Shown here: piece by piece, positions 12,942 through 26,800 of the stretch
Layout: each line of letters begins with the position of its first letter
Numbering within the stretch: position 1 is the first letter of the stretch
From: Talinum fruticosum
Taxonomy: Eukaryota > Streptophyta > Magnoliopsida > Caryophyllales > Talinaceae
Assembly (NCBI GenBank): GCA_021018815.1
Contig: JAITYX010000017.1
Coordinates: 2,418,001 to 2,482,000 of the forward strand
Length of the DNA: 64,000 bases
Direction of reading: 5' to 3'
The notes under the pieces: generated by a model
Told to the model about the DNA's origin: nothing
What the model saw: only the letters and a program-made list of their open reading frames with translations
Databases searched by the model: none
Program-made: the position numbers and the translations under genes

Positions 12942-13118
12942 CCCATCCGTTTTAAAATTATTCATCATTTTAAGATTAGAGGAAATATTAAGGAAATATA
13001 AAAGTTGTCCCAATATTTCATTGAAAATAAAAAAAAATTAATATAAAAGGAGAGAAAAAATAATTAATAAGGATAAAATTGATAAATTAGTCATTAATAC
13101 ATTATTAAAATTATAAAG
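11561..13118. other. Intergenic region with a (TA)n tract
   Basis: Upstream region of the methyltransferase-like gene. Apart from a (TA)n microsatellite at about 12907-12935 it is AT-rich spacer. An 86-codon open frame on the minus strand (11854-12114) has no recognisable domain and is not called. Confidence 0.6.
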
Positions 13119-13743
13119 TAATCTGTTTCGGAGAAATCTGAGTTGATGATGTGGATGATGATTCGGAGAGAGGAAGGATTTACTACTTTCGGTTCCGAGG
13201 ACGTGGCACGATCGATCCGAGTTCGAGTGATGACTGCTCGAACCCGCAAAAGGCGAAGCCCGGGTGGTGGATCCCGGGAACGCCCTCCGACGCTCAAGTT
13301 AGTAATGAACTGAGTTGGAATGGATCGAGGAGATCTTCCTCGATCTGCGTGGGGGATTCCTTGGGAGTCGAGAAGTTTTCCAAAAATGGAAGTTATCGGG
13401 GATGAATGTGTGCTGATGAACGTTGATGAACGTTATGAATGTAGATGAGAGTTGAGAGCTTAGGAGCTTGAATGATTATCTTCAAATGAGATGTCTTGTC
13501 AAATGAACATAACATGCCTTGGGATTGGGAAATGGTGAGTATTTATAGGAGATTTTAAAGGGGCAAAATGGTATTTTACCATGGTTTAGGGAAACCCTAG
13601 CCCTAGTGGGCTTTGGGCTTTTACCGGCCCGTTAAGGGTTATCTTGGGCCGATTCCTCTCTTATCCAATTTGATTAGGCCCGGTTGGCCGGTGACGTGGC
13701 GGGTGAGCTGGTATTGAGCAGGGAAATACCCGAATCGATAATG
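13119..13743 (-). mobile_element. Solo LTR of the same family as the 28.9-39.1 kb element
   Basis: The segment 13124-13738 (615 bp) is the reverse complement of the LTRs at 28918-29534 and 38477-39080 over its whole length. It starts TGTTTCGGAGAA and ends AATACCCGAATCGA; the terminal CA is mutated to GA. It carries the LTR TATA-like box (TATAAATA when read on the minus strand, near 13540). The flanking 5-mers are TAATC and TAATG, a 4-of-5 target-site duplication. No internal region remains, as expected after unequal recombination between two LTRs. Confidence 0.9.
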
Positions 13744-14876
13744 AGATATTGTTAAATAAAAAAATAAGTTAAAGTGACATATATTTTGAAAGAGTAAGTA
13801 CAAAGGGTTTATTAATTGTGTTCTTTTTTGGCATTGAGACATGTTGATCTGATGTAGACATAATGGAAGAGAAGAGAAGTTATTTTGATATGGAAGATTA
13901 CATGTGAATTGTCAAATATCATTGAAGAGTCACACGGCGACCTTGCGATGATTCGTCCCGGACAACAACAAATAAAGCAATAAGAAACCAAAACAAGGTC
14001 AACATGAACCGAAAAAATACCCACAGTCTATAAGGTTAGTATGGAAACTTCATTTTTTCCCCTAGAAAATATTTGATATAACTTTCGTTATTTTTATACC
14101 CACAAATAATATATATTCAGTTGTTATTCAGGTTATTGATTTTACCAGTTGAAACAACTGAAATTCTCTGAACGTGTATATGCTTCGAAGTAAGGTTGCG
14201 AACATGGTTCATTTTGATGGTTTGTAGCTTTGGTCGACATCCTCTCTCTTAAGGGGAGTGAGGGACAAATTGTTATATGTCCATGCATGTATCGGAAGCT
14301 TTTGTTGAAGTGGAAACTCGATTCCTTTGTTTTCATTGATCTTCGTTCAATTGCATTCCCTCCTTGGATCTCAGAGATAGCATTAAAAATCGGGTCACTT
14401 TATTTCAGATATATGATATATTAATTAACCACATTTTCTCCTGAGAATACAATTATTAGAAGAGGATTAAGCTGATCTAAATGCCTAAAAACTCGTAGAG
14501 TAAACAGCGAAAGTATTGATTGCCCGGTTCATTATAGAAAAAGAAAAGATTTTCAGTGTATCATTCTGGTTCGTTATAAAAAAGAAAAGATTTTCAATGT
14601 ATCATTGAAAAGAATATAGCCACCCCTCAGGGCCTCAATACAATCCTACTACTTAAACCCCAAAAAAAATTACAAAAAAAAAAAAAAAACAAAGAAAGAA
14701 TGAACAATCAGAAATTCCATGATTCTGTTGTAAAATGAATAATCCTTCTGTGGTTCTGTACAAATGAGGGTTCGACGAAATCCGAAACCGCTTCTAAGAA
14801 TCCTGTTTCCTGTTAAGTAACTGTTAAAGAGGAGGCTATAGAAATCAGTACAGCAAAACTTCACGTCTGACTATAT
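13744..14876. other. Intergenic region downstream of the REN1-like gene
   Basis: AT-rich spacer, with the 3' UTR of the REN1-like gene at its right end (A-rich stretch near 14675-14690). No gene recognised. Confidence 0.55.
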
Positions 14877-17800
14877 TTATCTCGGACCTTTTTCTGTGCT
14901 TTTCGATAATGCTTCTTCATCTGACTTCATTCGGTGCAGGTTCTGATTTGAATGAATTCCATGCTTCTTGCTCGGATCTAGATCTTTGGGTGGTGGAGTG
15001 CCTGGTTTCATACTAGTACTCCTTTTGTGACCTTTTGCATGAAGTGATGATTGAAGCGTGAGGTCTTCTTGGTTATGTGTAAAGCTTTCTTCTAGGGCCT
15101 GAGTGCTCCGAGCAATTTGGAGGGGTCCAGGAGCTTTTGCATTTCCCGATATCTGGTGTGATGATGATGACAATGACGAGGACGATGACGATTGTCCTTT
15201 ATCCATGTTTTCAAGCTCACTAGCTATTTGGTTACGTCTTTCTTTCAGGAAGTTGAGCCGGGTTGTCAGCTTGGAAAATGTTGAATTGTCTTTGTTGACT
15301 CCCTGTAATGCAAATGTAGAATTTCCCTTAGAAAGGCTTCAATTATCAAGTGTCAACCTGTCAAAATTGATTTGTACCCTAATAACCTGCTTGAACGACA
15401 CAAACCTGACTAGACTCCTAACCAAGATAGGAAAAACTTAATTTAGTAAAGCTGGCAAACAAATCAGTTCATATCAACCCATTTAATAATCGGGTCAATT
15501 TTTGTGTCAATCTAAATAGCTTGGATTTACATAGAGAAAGAACATAAAATGTTTTCTTACTAAACGCTCAAATCATGCCGATTTCAAGTTAAAATTGGTT
15601 CGGTTCATGCATGTTTGTGTTACTCTCAATAACTTCATGTCTTGTGCGGGTTGTATTAATGTGTCAAGTGAAGCTTTCTCAACTTATCACAGCCTGAATT
15701 AACCCAACCCTAACCAAATTCTTACCAGACACCCTTAGCAGCTGAACAATACTGGGTATATTTTATGGACAAGTTTATTGGATAAATTATAGTGGACCCA
15801 ACCCTGACTCAAACCCAAAATGAATGTCCCACCCTGTTCGAAGTTCCAGCCCAATCCAATCCAAACCTGAATTTGAATTAACAGCTAAGCCAGGCTCCTT
15901 ATACACCAAGACGACTAGGGGGCGCTATGGTTGATTTTACTTGAAGATAACATAGCAGAATATTGGAGAAGAGTGTTGGATAAACTCCATGCCATTAAGA
16001 TTAGTCATAGAGTTCTACAAGTATATCCTAATCCTGCTTGCTTAAAAATATAAAGAAAAAGAAAAGAGGAGTTACACTGGCATCATCCTTAGAAGGCTTC
16101 CTGGATGTAGAGGAGCTAGTCTTCGACACGGGAAGTTCCTTGGATGATGAATTGTTCTGAAACCATCCAAATTTTGAACTAACACTTCGTGATGTGTCAT
16201 TTTTCTCATCATTATGGTCACCCGCATCTATGTGTTGATAGTTATGTTGTCCCTGTAGAAAAAGGTCTTTCTTTGTAAGCTAACCCAATAATAAATAATA
16301 GACAAATTATTTTTTAGATACTTGCCAAAATCCCAAATCTTGAACTTTTTCAATGCACTAAGGTATGCATTAATGCAGTTCAGTGAGTAATAGATTTGAC
16401 AGGTGGAATACTGATATAGAATGGTTTACCTCATTTTTACTCGATCTTTCAACATGGCGTGAAGCATTATTGGTCACATTTTCCTTGTGATTTAGCCTGA
16501 AATGGAAAAGACCAATAGACAATGCAGCATGAGAAAAGAACTTTGCCAAGTCTATAGGCATTTACAACGAGATTTCGAGATAGTTACTCTTTAAGTTTAA
16601 CAGTTTGCAATGCTAATAAACAAAGTCATTACTACCATAATAGTCATACTTTTTAAAAAGAAATTAAAAAAATCCTGGGATACTGATATACGTGACATTT
16701 CATTGTTTTTATTTTTTTAAATTAATAATACAATTTCTGACTAATAGCCAGAGGTCGCAATACCATTTGGTAGGACACAGAATTTACTTCAAACTATTTA
16801 TTCACAGGGAAGTCAAACAAGAAAAGGATGCATAAGTAATGAAGAGTGTCTTACACCATTGTCTTTTGTGTTGGAGTTTCTTGAGTTTTAGTGGACTTGC
16901 CCTGCACCAGAGCTGCATTTTGTTCACGTTCATGTTGAAGCTGTGCTTCAAGTTCATCCGCCCTTTGTTTCAGATTGTTGTATTCCTTCTCTACTAAAGC
17001 AATTTCTTCAATCTCAGCCCTCGTCTTCAACCAGAAATCTTGTCAGACAATGGAAAGAAAGGAAGAAGAAGAAGAAAGCACCAAAGAAAGAAAGAAAGAA
17101 GATCTTGGATGAATAGTGGCCTCTAGCTGGGGTGGCAATGGGTTTTGGATCCTACCCTCATCAGTCGGATCTGCTCCATTTTGATGGGTCTAGACTCATC
17201 ATTTGCTGGACCCAATGGATCTTAAAAGAGTCTGGATCTTGTAATGATCTAAATTGGGTCTAAATGAGGGTCCATTTTTAAGATTCAGATCCAACCTTCT
17301 GGCCCATTATTCTCTTTATTTTTTTGGACAAGCTTAAACCCAATAATTCTAGCATGGAACCCACCTTTTCATCAATGTTTGCTGCGGCTGGCAAATGAGA
17401 GATGCTACGTCCAGCTTCTAGAGCTGCCCGTAAATTCCTTTCATTTTGCAGCTGATCTCGCAATCTACCCACCTGTGAACAAAAAATCACACGATTAAAT
17501 CTTTGATGAAACTCATGAAGAAAGAACTACAAAACCAGATGGGGAAACTGAAACTCAGCTAATACACAAAGAAAGTGTAACTTGAAAAGTGTTTCCCCTA
17601 TTATGTTTTCCCATTTCCAAGGTATTTTAATCATCATCTTTAAAAAAGAACTGTTTTCTTTCTACTCCAATGAGGGTAACAAAATCAAAATAAGCTACAG
17701 CCCATACTTCTTTCTCAAGGGCTTGACGACGCTCATGTAGTGACTTCTTTCGTTTCTCCAAACTTGCTAGTAGTTTTGCATTGCCATTAGCCTAGACAGG

Positions 17801-20800
17801 GCAGAAGGTAAAGCAAAGATCAGTCAATCATATGACTTCAACAACAAAAAAATTTCACACCAGGGAATTGATATGGAGCTTTGACCTCTTCTGCAATTTG
17901 ATTTTGCAGCTCAGCCTTTTCAGCCTCTAGCCTTGCAACTTCATCTCTGGTTAAAGAATGGAAAAGTCAAGCACGTGTAATCAATATGGTGATTTCAAGG
18001 TCAAAGTCATGAGCAATCAAAACCCTGACACAGAGCATCAGAGATACATCGTTTGCAATGGATCCACAAAGATGGTTTTGAAAGCCAAAATAGTGACTGA
18101 TAGCAGTGGTCAGTGGCGGAGCTAGAAAATCTATTTAACAGATTCCTTTTTGAGTATTCTTGAATTTTATAAGTATTAACTAATTTTTGAGGGAGTCCTC
18201 TTTAAGAATTTTATGGATCTTTAAAAAATTTTACACTTAAAAAGTTTAACAATTTTTTGGCATAAGTTATCTCCACCCCTGGCAATGGTACTTTGAAGAA
18301 AATGGATTGTCCTACTCAAGACAACAAATGTGTCACTCATGAAACAATAATATCTAACACCTGGATCCCTAGGGAAACAACAATATTCTATCCAACACGT
18401 ATAATACCAAAAGGCAACTGCCTATCAACAAATATAATTTCTACATGGACCGGAGTCACCTGGCTTCCTGCAATGAAGCTAAACTTTGACAATTCTGATG
18501 TTATCACTTATCACCTCTAACAGTGTGTAGAATCCAGATCAGTGCAAGAACTATTAAAATTCTAAAGGGACAACTTGATCAGAGATTTCTTCATGAACAG
18601 GCAGAACTAGACTTACTCATCATCAACAGTGAAGTCAATGGATTCCATGGAAACATTCTTTTTGGCCTGGAACAAAAAACAAGTTACGGTTACCATCTGA
18701 AACTGAAGGAAGAAATTAAGGTACTTAAATATAATAAAAGATTCCAACAAATTATTAACTATCCATTTGGCAGATGCCATATAAGAACATAAGTCATCAA
18801 TTGAGGAACCCCTAAGGGGAAATACAGGAAGCCAAGAGACTCACTGGAGTTCGTCCCCATCGTCTGGCCGCTGAGGATCCAAGGATCTTAGTTGCTGACA
18901 TTTGATTAAATTTGATATTTTCATTTGCCGAAGTTGCCCCTGTTGGAATATCTCTGTGTGATTTATTAGAGGCGTCATTTTTATTTTGCTTTGTGGTATT
19001 GTCGGTGCCCTGCACATTATCAAGCTTTTCTGTTGGTGTATGAGGCGAAGCTGACGGTGATTTCCCTTTTGCTTGATGCTTATGAGCCTTTTTGGAGGAT
19101 TTGGAAGATGAGCTGGAACTAGAATGGGAACTTGAGCTATGCTGCAGTCAGAAAACAGATGGATTTAGTGATGTAAATAACTTCAAAGGAACTGACTGAG
19201 AGTGCACGGCCATGCAGCCTATGTTATGGAGATTAAAAAAAAAGGCAACATGGGTAATTACTGAAAATGAATAGATTTAAATAGGCAGAGCAATCTCTTC
19301 TCTTTTTGTTTTCTTATTTGAGAATCATTGCATAACAAGAAAATCCACCAAGTTGTATGCTCATGCGTCTATGTGTATAAGAATGAGAGGATAGTCAAAT
19401 ACGAGCCTTATCATCACATGAATCGCTCTCTTGGTGGTCACCACTGCTGCTACATGTCTCGGATCCAGAATGTTCATATTCATCATCTGTTTCTCCCTCA
19501 TATTCATCTGATCCATCTTCTTCATAATCATCATCTTCCTCATACATGTCATCATCATCACTACCACTTTCGCATTCATCCGAGTCAGAGAATAAGTCAG
19601 GGGTCATCGAACCTCCCTGCAGTGGAATCACAAGCAGTGAATCTCAACACACGAAATTGTATAGAGGTAGACAATGAGGGTTAAGCATCTGGCATCTAGA
19701 AAAACATAAAATAGAAAGACAAAGGTTTCTTTCAAGATCAACTATAGCAACGCCTATAAGGCCTCTGCCTGAATGGAATAAGAGGCCACCCTGCAACACA
19801 AACACTTGGGTTTGGAGAAACAATAGGACTGGATGCCACTTACCCTTACAGGTCCAATAAGGGCCTAATAGAAAAAAAATTTATGTAATGATCTATACAC
19901 AAATTTAAGAAACTTCCATACATTTGGAAGGAGTAAAGGTGCATGAATCTGAGTCCTGTTGGATAAAGCATGAGAATAGGAGCAGGCATACTTTAAATAG
20001 AGCCCTGAATGCAAGCTGAGTTGTCATAAAGGTAGGAAAAAAGGTCTTGGAAACCTTAATAGGTGCATCTGTGCACACAAATGGAAAGACAGAATTAGAA
20101 GTTTACCCCAAATATATTCTTATACTCCTCGAGTAGAGTAATGACGATAGCTTGAGCATGATTTGCAGCAGCTGCTGCTTGAAGAAGTTGTAAGGAACCA
20201 TCCCCAGCTACATCCATATGTGTATTTTCAAGTTGACATTCACCGGCAAGAAGTGGACGGAGAAGCAAAGGGGACATGCAAGCTGCTACTGCTGATATGC
20301 TCATCCTATTTACCGCTTTTTGAGAGGCAATACTGAGCATCATCTCAAGAATCCTGTTAACAAATAGAAAAGGACAAAGTCAGATGACTGGGATCCAACT
20401 TCAGACATTTTGCAGACTCAGCAATCATTGTAAGTTCATTCACTTCATTGTAGCACCTTTCATCTCATGCAAATAGATTAGTTTTGCTGGTTGATTAGAA
20501 GTTGATGGATGAACCACTAAATAATTCTAAACAGGGCATGCGATGATGACATGAGATGAACATCATGTATCTATTGGCTTTTGCACATCATGTCTCCATG
20601 ATGGCGGGAATGTTTACAGGGGTAAGGCTGCCTAAATCTAAATCTCATATCCTACAACAGCAGGACCCACATCAGGAGTTGTTGTTGTATGTTAAACCCA
20701 GATTCCATCCTCACAAAGACTTCACTTAAGATTAGTGAAATGAAAAGTTTGTCTTTGATACTTGCAGTAAGAAAACAATAACATAACAGTATTAGATACC

Positions 20801-23800
20801 TCTGCAGTAGCCTTCTGTTTGGCTCTGGAAATGTTTCCAATATGGCATTACGCATGGCATTGAGCCTGTTGCTACGGTCCCCTACAAATGAGAGGTCGCA
20901 CAATCAAAAATGGATTTTCTCTTCAAACTGGGTTTAAAAGGGCAAGAACATGAAATGTTATGAGAACACAACGAAAGGGAACATAAACCCTGACAGAAAT
21001 TCCAAACTCCAGATTGTGTTTTTGCATGATTTTAAGAGGCCTAGTTAATTTGTCAACTATGAGAGCTTGAGTATTTTAGTGGATGTCAAGCTCGTGGTTA
21101 TCTTCCCTTCAAAATGTTATCCATGTATCATCTTATGATTGTACAAAGCAACTATGAATTGGTATCAAAGATGATCAAGTTTTTAAAGCAACTTACGATA
21201 TGCTTCTAGTAGTGCATTACAACAAGATGCTGGCACTGGAGAAGATGGTAGTTCCCTTAAGATGTACTGAAGATTAACCAACAGGATAACAAATGAGAAA
21301 TACCATATGAAACAGTCAATCTAGAAAAATAAGGATACCAGCTTACATGATTAGAAGATATACCTTCACACAGTCTGCAATGACATGCGCATCCTCATCA
21401 GGAGAGAACTCAGTTTTCCCTGCACAGAACAGAATTAGAACAGTATTCTACAAAGACAAAAGTTTTTTGGTCAGGATCCAATAGAAACAGACTCCTTGCC
21501 AAGGGTAAGGCTACTACATCTGAACCTTGTACGTGAACTTTAGGGTATGGATCAGATTGGATTAGACCTCCTCTTCTTTCAATAGTGACTTTGGGTTTTC
21601 TTTTTTTTTTTTTTTTTGGGGGGAGGTGGGGAGGTGTTACTTCTTTTTCATGAAGAGGGAAAAAGAGTTCACATCTTTGTCTTTGATGAAAGTGTTTTGA
21701 TTACAATCAACAAAGCTCAGGCCTAATTGACTAATTCAACAATGCCAAACCATTACCAAATAGACTGAGGTCATATGTCAACTGCTGAAACTTATGAATC
21801 GAGAAAAGTATTTCGGATTGTCAGCTCTTTCGCAAGTAAAAAACAGCACAGACTTCAACAATGTACAAATCCAAAAACATGGGGGCACAGTGCCTGTATC
21901 GATATCCTATTGTAAGGCATATTGGAACATTCCAGATTTCATCTTTCACTTTATAGAGAGACTGCAATATTTTTTTGCAATTTCTTTTACCAAACAATTA
22001 AGAATGGCAAGCAATTTGGACCAGTATCATCTTTCAGAGAAGTTGAATTAAGTCTTCATCATGCAACACCAACCATAAAGCAATCCATGCAAGTGCCTTT
22101 TGATTCCAAGATGCATGAGATAAACATGGGGACAAATGTTAGCATATGCCGTACAGTAACATGACTAATTCTGTAATAGACGGTTGCCAGTGGTATCTCT
22201 TGTCTTAAAAGGAGTCTTGGCTAAAATCCTCAAATTTCCAATACCATTGTACCACTTGCATACTTTTTAGTGAGAAATTGCATCTATATCTGAAAAAAGA
22301 AAACTAATTTTGAAGGTCATAAGGCTTCAACACAGGAAGACAGTCAAAGTTCTAAAAGCCAAGAGTGTCTAGCTAACAAACCTTGTTCATATTCCCGCAC
22401 GCGACGATATACTTCTTCAACATCAGCAGCTTGTCGCAAAATCCCTTCTACCCTGAGTCCTGTTCCGTCGCTCCAAAAAAAACAGCGGATAAGCAGGCAC
22501 ATATCAAGTGATTTATACCAGGAATTGATTCAATACAGTTCTCCTATGAAACGGTTAAATAAGATAGGGAAATAACTAAATTAGACAGATATATATGTCA
22601 TCACAAAAGCAGACACGATATAGCACTATACAATTTTTATCCTCCCTCTGTACCACTGTAATGTCATGTTATCTGCTTTGCTGACCCACTATGACATTCC
22701 ACATAAAAAATTAGTTTAAATTTTGAATTAACTTCCAAGTCATCCTGGATTTACCAAAGTGAACATTTAATTGACTTATATTATGGGCATTGAAATGGAA
22801 CTATTTCCTGACATCTTTGACGAAGTCAACTGGGTGAGCATCAAATGTGTATAACAGAGAAAGATGTTAATTGATTTCAACATGTGATTTGAGGCTTCTA
22901 GCATCTGATAGAGAACCCTAAAACCATGAAGGCCTCCACTAACCCCCACCAACCAGAAAGAAAGGAAATGAATGAAAGAGAGGAGAATAATGATTGGCAA
23001 TTGATTGTTACATGACCAAAGTTCAAAATCTATGTCTAGGGATGGTATATGCTCCTGAGGAACAATAATGCCTATGAAATCTTTGGCTTCATTTTTATGT
23101 TGATGACTTCCAACACCAACCAAACATGTTCAAGGAAACAGGTGTGACAAGAGGTATACGACACTGTATAGAACTTGCAGGTTCCGCAAAAAGCATAAAG
23201 ATCAATTTTTCTCAAGCTTCTTAGAGGACACTGTCTTCCTAAGAAAAAGTAGCCAAGCGTTCATCACTGCAAATATTACCAAACATAGAGGTTACTTAGA
23301 TCTATATAAGGCATCATCGCGAAAAGGATTCATCCTACCGTGATCTTCAATGAATCTGAGGGCTTTCTCCAAGAAAGAAGGTGTCCCATCAATATCTTCC
23401 AAAGCCAGTAAAATTGGTCTTCCGATAACCATTGATTTGCCAAATGGCTTATCGCTCTCTGCAGGAGGAAATGTAAGAGAAAAGAGAAAACTGGGTAAAT
23501 AAATATTAATTAGAGAAGCAACATCATAATCAGTATCACTTCACATCAATAGAGTGTAACGGCATTCTGAGGCCTAACAACAGAAGAAAAGCATACGTTG
23601 ATCAGGAGTGCCATTAGTGTCATCACCCTGTTCAAGGATAGCATTCCGTGCAGGAGAGAGAGCTGCACTAGGTGCCTGTGCCAAAGCACTATCAAGTGCA
23701 TTCTTCCATTCATGTAAATCTTCTGAAGTTTCAGCCTACAACAACAAGACACATTTTATATCAGTATTTTCAGGTGTGAAGTTGCATGCTAATCTCTGAC

Positions 23801-26800
23801 ATCATCATCATACATACCTAAAATGCACTGGAAGTCTTGTTAACTGGACTCTAGTTTTATTTATTTATTTCTTTTTAAAGAATTCATCACTCATATCCTA
23901 AATCCTAACTGATCCTCAGATTTTTTTGCACTTGCCCAAAGAGCCTTTGATTCTCATCAATTTTTCTATGCACAACCACAACAATGACCTATATCAAGCT
24001 ATATACTATCGTCTGGTGATTCTAAATTCTTTATCTTTCACATGTTTTGTTTTATTTTATTTTAATGATTGTCTAAGGTATGGTGAGTACAGACTATGTT
24101 TCATTTTTCTCTGAGGTATTGTACAAGATATTTATTCGATGATTCCTTCTAGGCAACCAGATGAGCCCAATGCTCAGCCACCAGTGTTATGAAATCATTG
24201 CCAACTGATTAGAGAAGGGTACATACGATAACCTTGATACATTCATGATTAATGAATTTGAGTATTATCGAGTTGTTTGAGAATTTTTCATAAATTTCTA
24301 TCAGTTTGGCAATTCCATACATTTGCCCCTAAGTTTAAGGAAAAGCATAGGCATGAACAAGAAAAGGAAAAGAAGACTCTTGCTGTCACTGAGTCTTGGA
24401 GATCGACACCCAAGCTAAAGCCCACAATTAAAAATTCTAGTTTCTAAACCTACGGACAATTTAGGAAAAGGAAAAGAAATTTTGCATCTTGAAGAGTCTA
24501 TAGTTGCACTTGCAAGTGTTGCTCCTAAAGTTCAGAATGAAAAAGTTCACGATGTTCAATTTCACCAGACCAATGAAGAAACCAGAAGATAAAGAAAAGG
24601 TATATGAAGAACAGATTAATGTCTGTACTTATGCGGTTCACAAGATTGAAGATGAGAGCATTGTGAACTTTAAAGGTAAAGAGTCAGTAATTGACAATGC
24701 CTTTCACCACTTCACAGGCTTCATTCCCTCCAGACATGTCCAAATTGGAACACTCAAAAACTGCAATGTTTGCCCCCTTGAATCATAATCGAGCTAGCCT
24801 AGATGTGAGCTACCCATGGATGGTTTATTCCAAATTCTTGATTCTCCTTTTCGAAAACTCGTGAGGGAAAGAATGACGTCGATAGCAAGAAAAGGAGGCA
24901 GAAAGATAAAATGGTATAATATAGGAATTTCATAGTTTTGGGAAACAATTGTATTTTTCATATTTTAATAATTTTCTGATTGAAAAATTAGGAGGTGTTT
25001 TTAGGATATAGATTCTTGCGTTAATACCTTTATTATTATCATCTAGAAAAGTAGTATCTTAGTATATTCTGATATTAGGTTAGTTTCCTTATATTCAGCT
25101 ATTAGCTTTATTATTAGCTAGAAAAGTAGTTTAGATACATTGTGATATTATTTTCAAAAACCCTTAACCAGTGTCAAGAAAAGTTTGACATTATCAAAGA
25201 AAAATTATGTCCTGCTATTAGACAGGGATGCAAAGTAGCACCTTCAGTGTGAAAGCTCGTCCATCACCGCCATCAGGAAAGAACACTGTTAGTAGCTTCT
25301 TATCCGCTTTGACTTCCACACTAACAGAAAAGAATGTAATAAAAATTTGCATAAATATATTGCAATTTGAAACAAGAAAATTAAATTTATGAAATTACAA
25401 ATGCATGCTAACCTGGCGGAGTTGTTGAGGTCAATGCCACCAAGGGTTAGATTCATCTCACCTCCTTTTTGAGAAATGGCATTCTGGGAAAATGATATGA
25501 ACATTAAGAGAAACTCTGTTATGATCTTCTATTTCATTCAGAGGGAAAAACAGGGCAAAGCTTACAATAACTGTGATTAGTCACAGACATCAGTATTGAA
25601 GTAATGGTGAAATAAATATATGCTGTACTTCGTTAAGATCTAAGCAAATCAAATCAAAGCCAAAATGTACTTTGTACTCCCTTTGTCTAAGGACACATGT
25701 GTACTTTGCAAAAGGTTCTATGGAAGTTTCAAGCAACAGAGCAATACAGATGATTCAGAAATTAATGAAGCCACCGATCTGAGCAAATGTTCCAAACATT
25801 ATTAGCCTTTAACTACCATTATTCAGCACAAGGCAAGCACAATTCTTTTACAGGGTTTAGATCCTTTTTCTCAGCATCAATATACATCAAACAGAATTTA
25901 GAGATGTAGTGCCTGAACATTATGGAACACCGTCCTAGTGTTACATATCTTTCTCATGATCTAATAGAAACAAGTCCGACCATCATATCCAAACCACTGA
26001 GTAAAGTGGAACAACCAACTTTTGTCTAACAATAATTGATAAAGTGCAGGGAGTGATATGGACACTCACGGGATCACTTCGGAAAAAGACCAGAGAAGTA
26101 CGTGTAAGAACAAACCATCTCTTTTTCCAAGATGTCCATCCAATCCCTGCCCAATAAAAAAAAGGAGAAAGAGAGAAAGAATGTCATCAGCTGCAACAGA
26201 ACCTATTAATTTTTCCTTAGCTGTATGGATCACTAATTGAGATATTCTAATGTCTCTATGAGAATCAAGTTATGGTCTAGCTGTTAGAGGAACCCTCCCT
26301 CAATCATGAGGTTAGGGATTTGACTCTCATGCACCACAATAATTGCCCTGTATGAACCCCCACCCAAGTGCCCCCAACTTTGCACTCTTCGCAAGACCTT
26401 AGACTTGTAGGCTAAACCTAATATTCAGGTCAGCTAGGAGAACCGGCCTTTCGCCCATGAAGACCCACCTCCAAAAAAAAAGGTGTTATATTCCTTCATA
26501 TAACTGAGGCAACAAACACCTTGCAACCCAAGTATCAACCCCAAAGCCCCACTAAATAGAAACACACCTTTAGATGATAGAAACAGTGGCCCACTCTTGA
26601 TAATCTGCAAACAATCGAATTACGAAAGTCTTTTAGTGATCAATGACCGCAAGATAGGAGATAAAATCTTTTTATGCTAAAACAAACAAGAGACATTCTT
26701 TAAAAATAGCATCATTTAAAAGAAAAACCATACTCCCTCCATTCCTTTTTGATTGCACAGGTTGATGAAACACACAAATTAATGATATAGTGAACAAATT

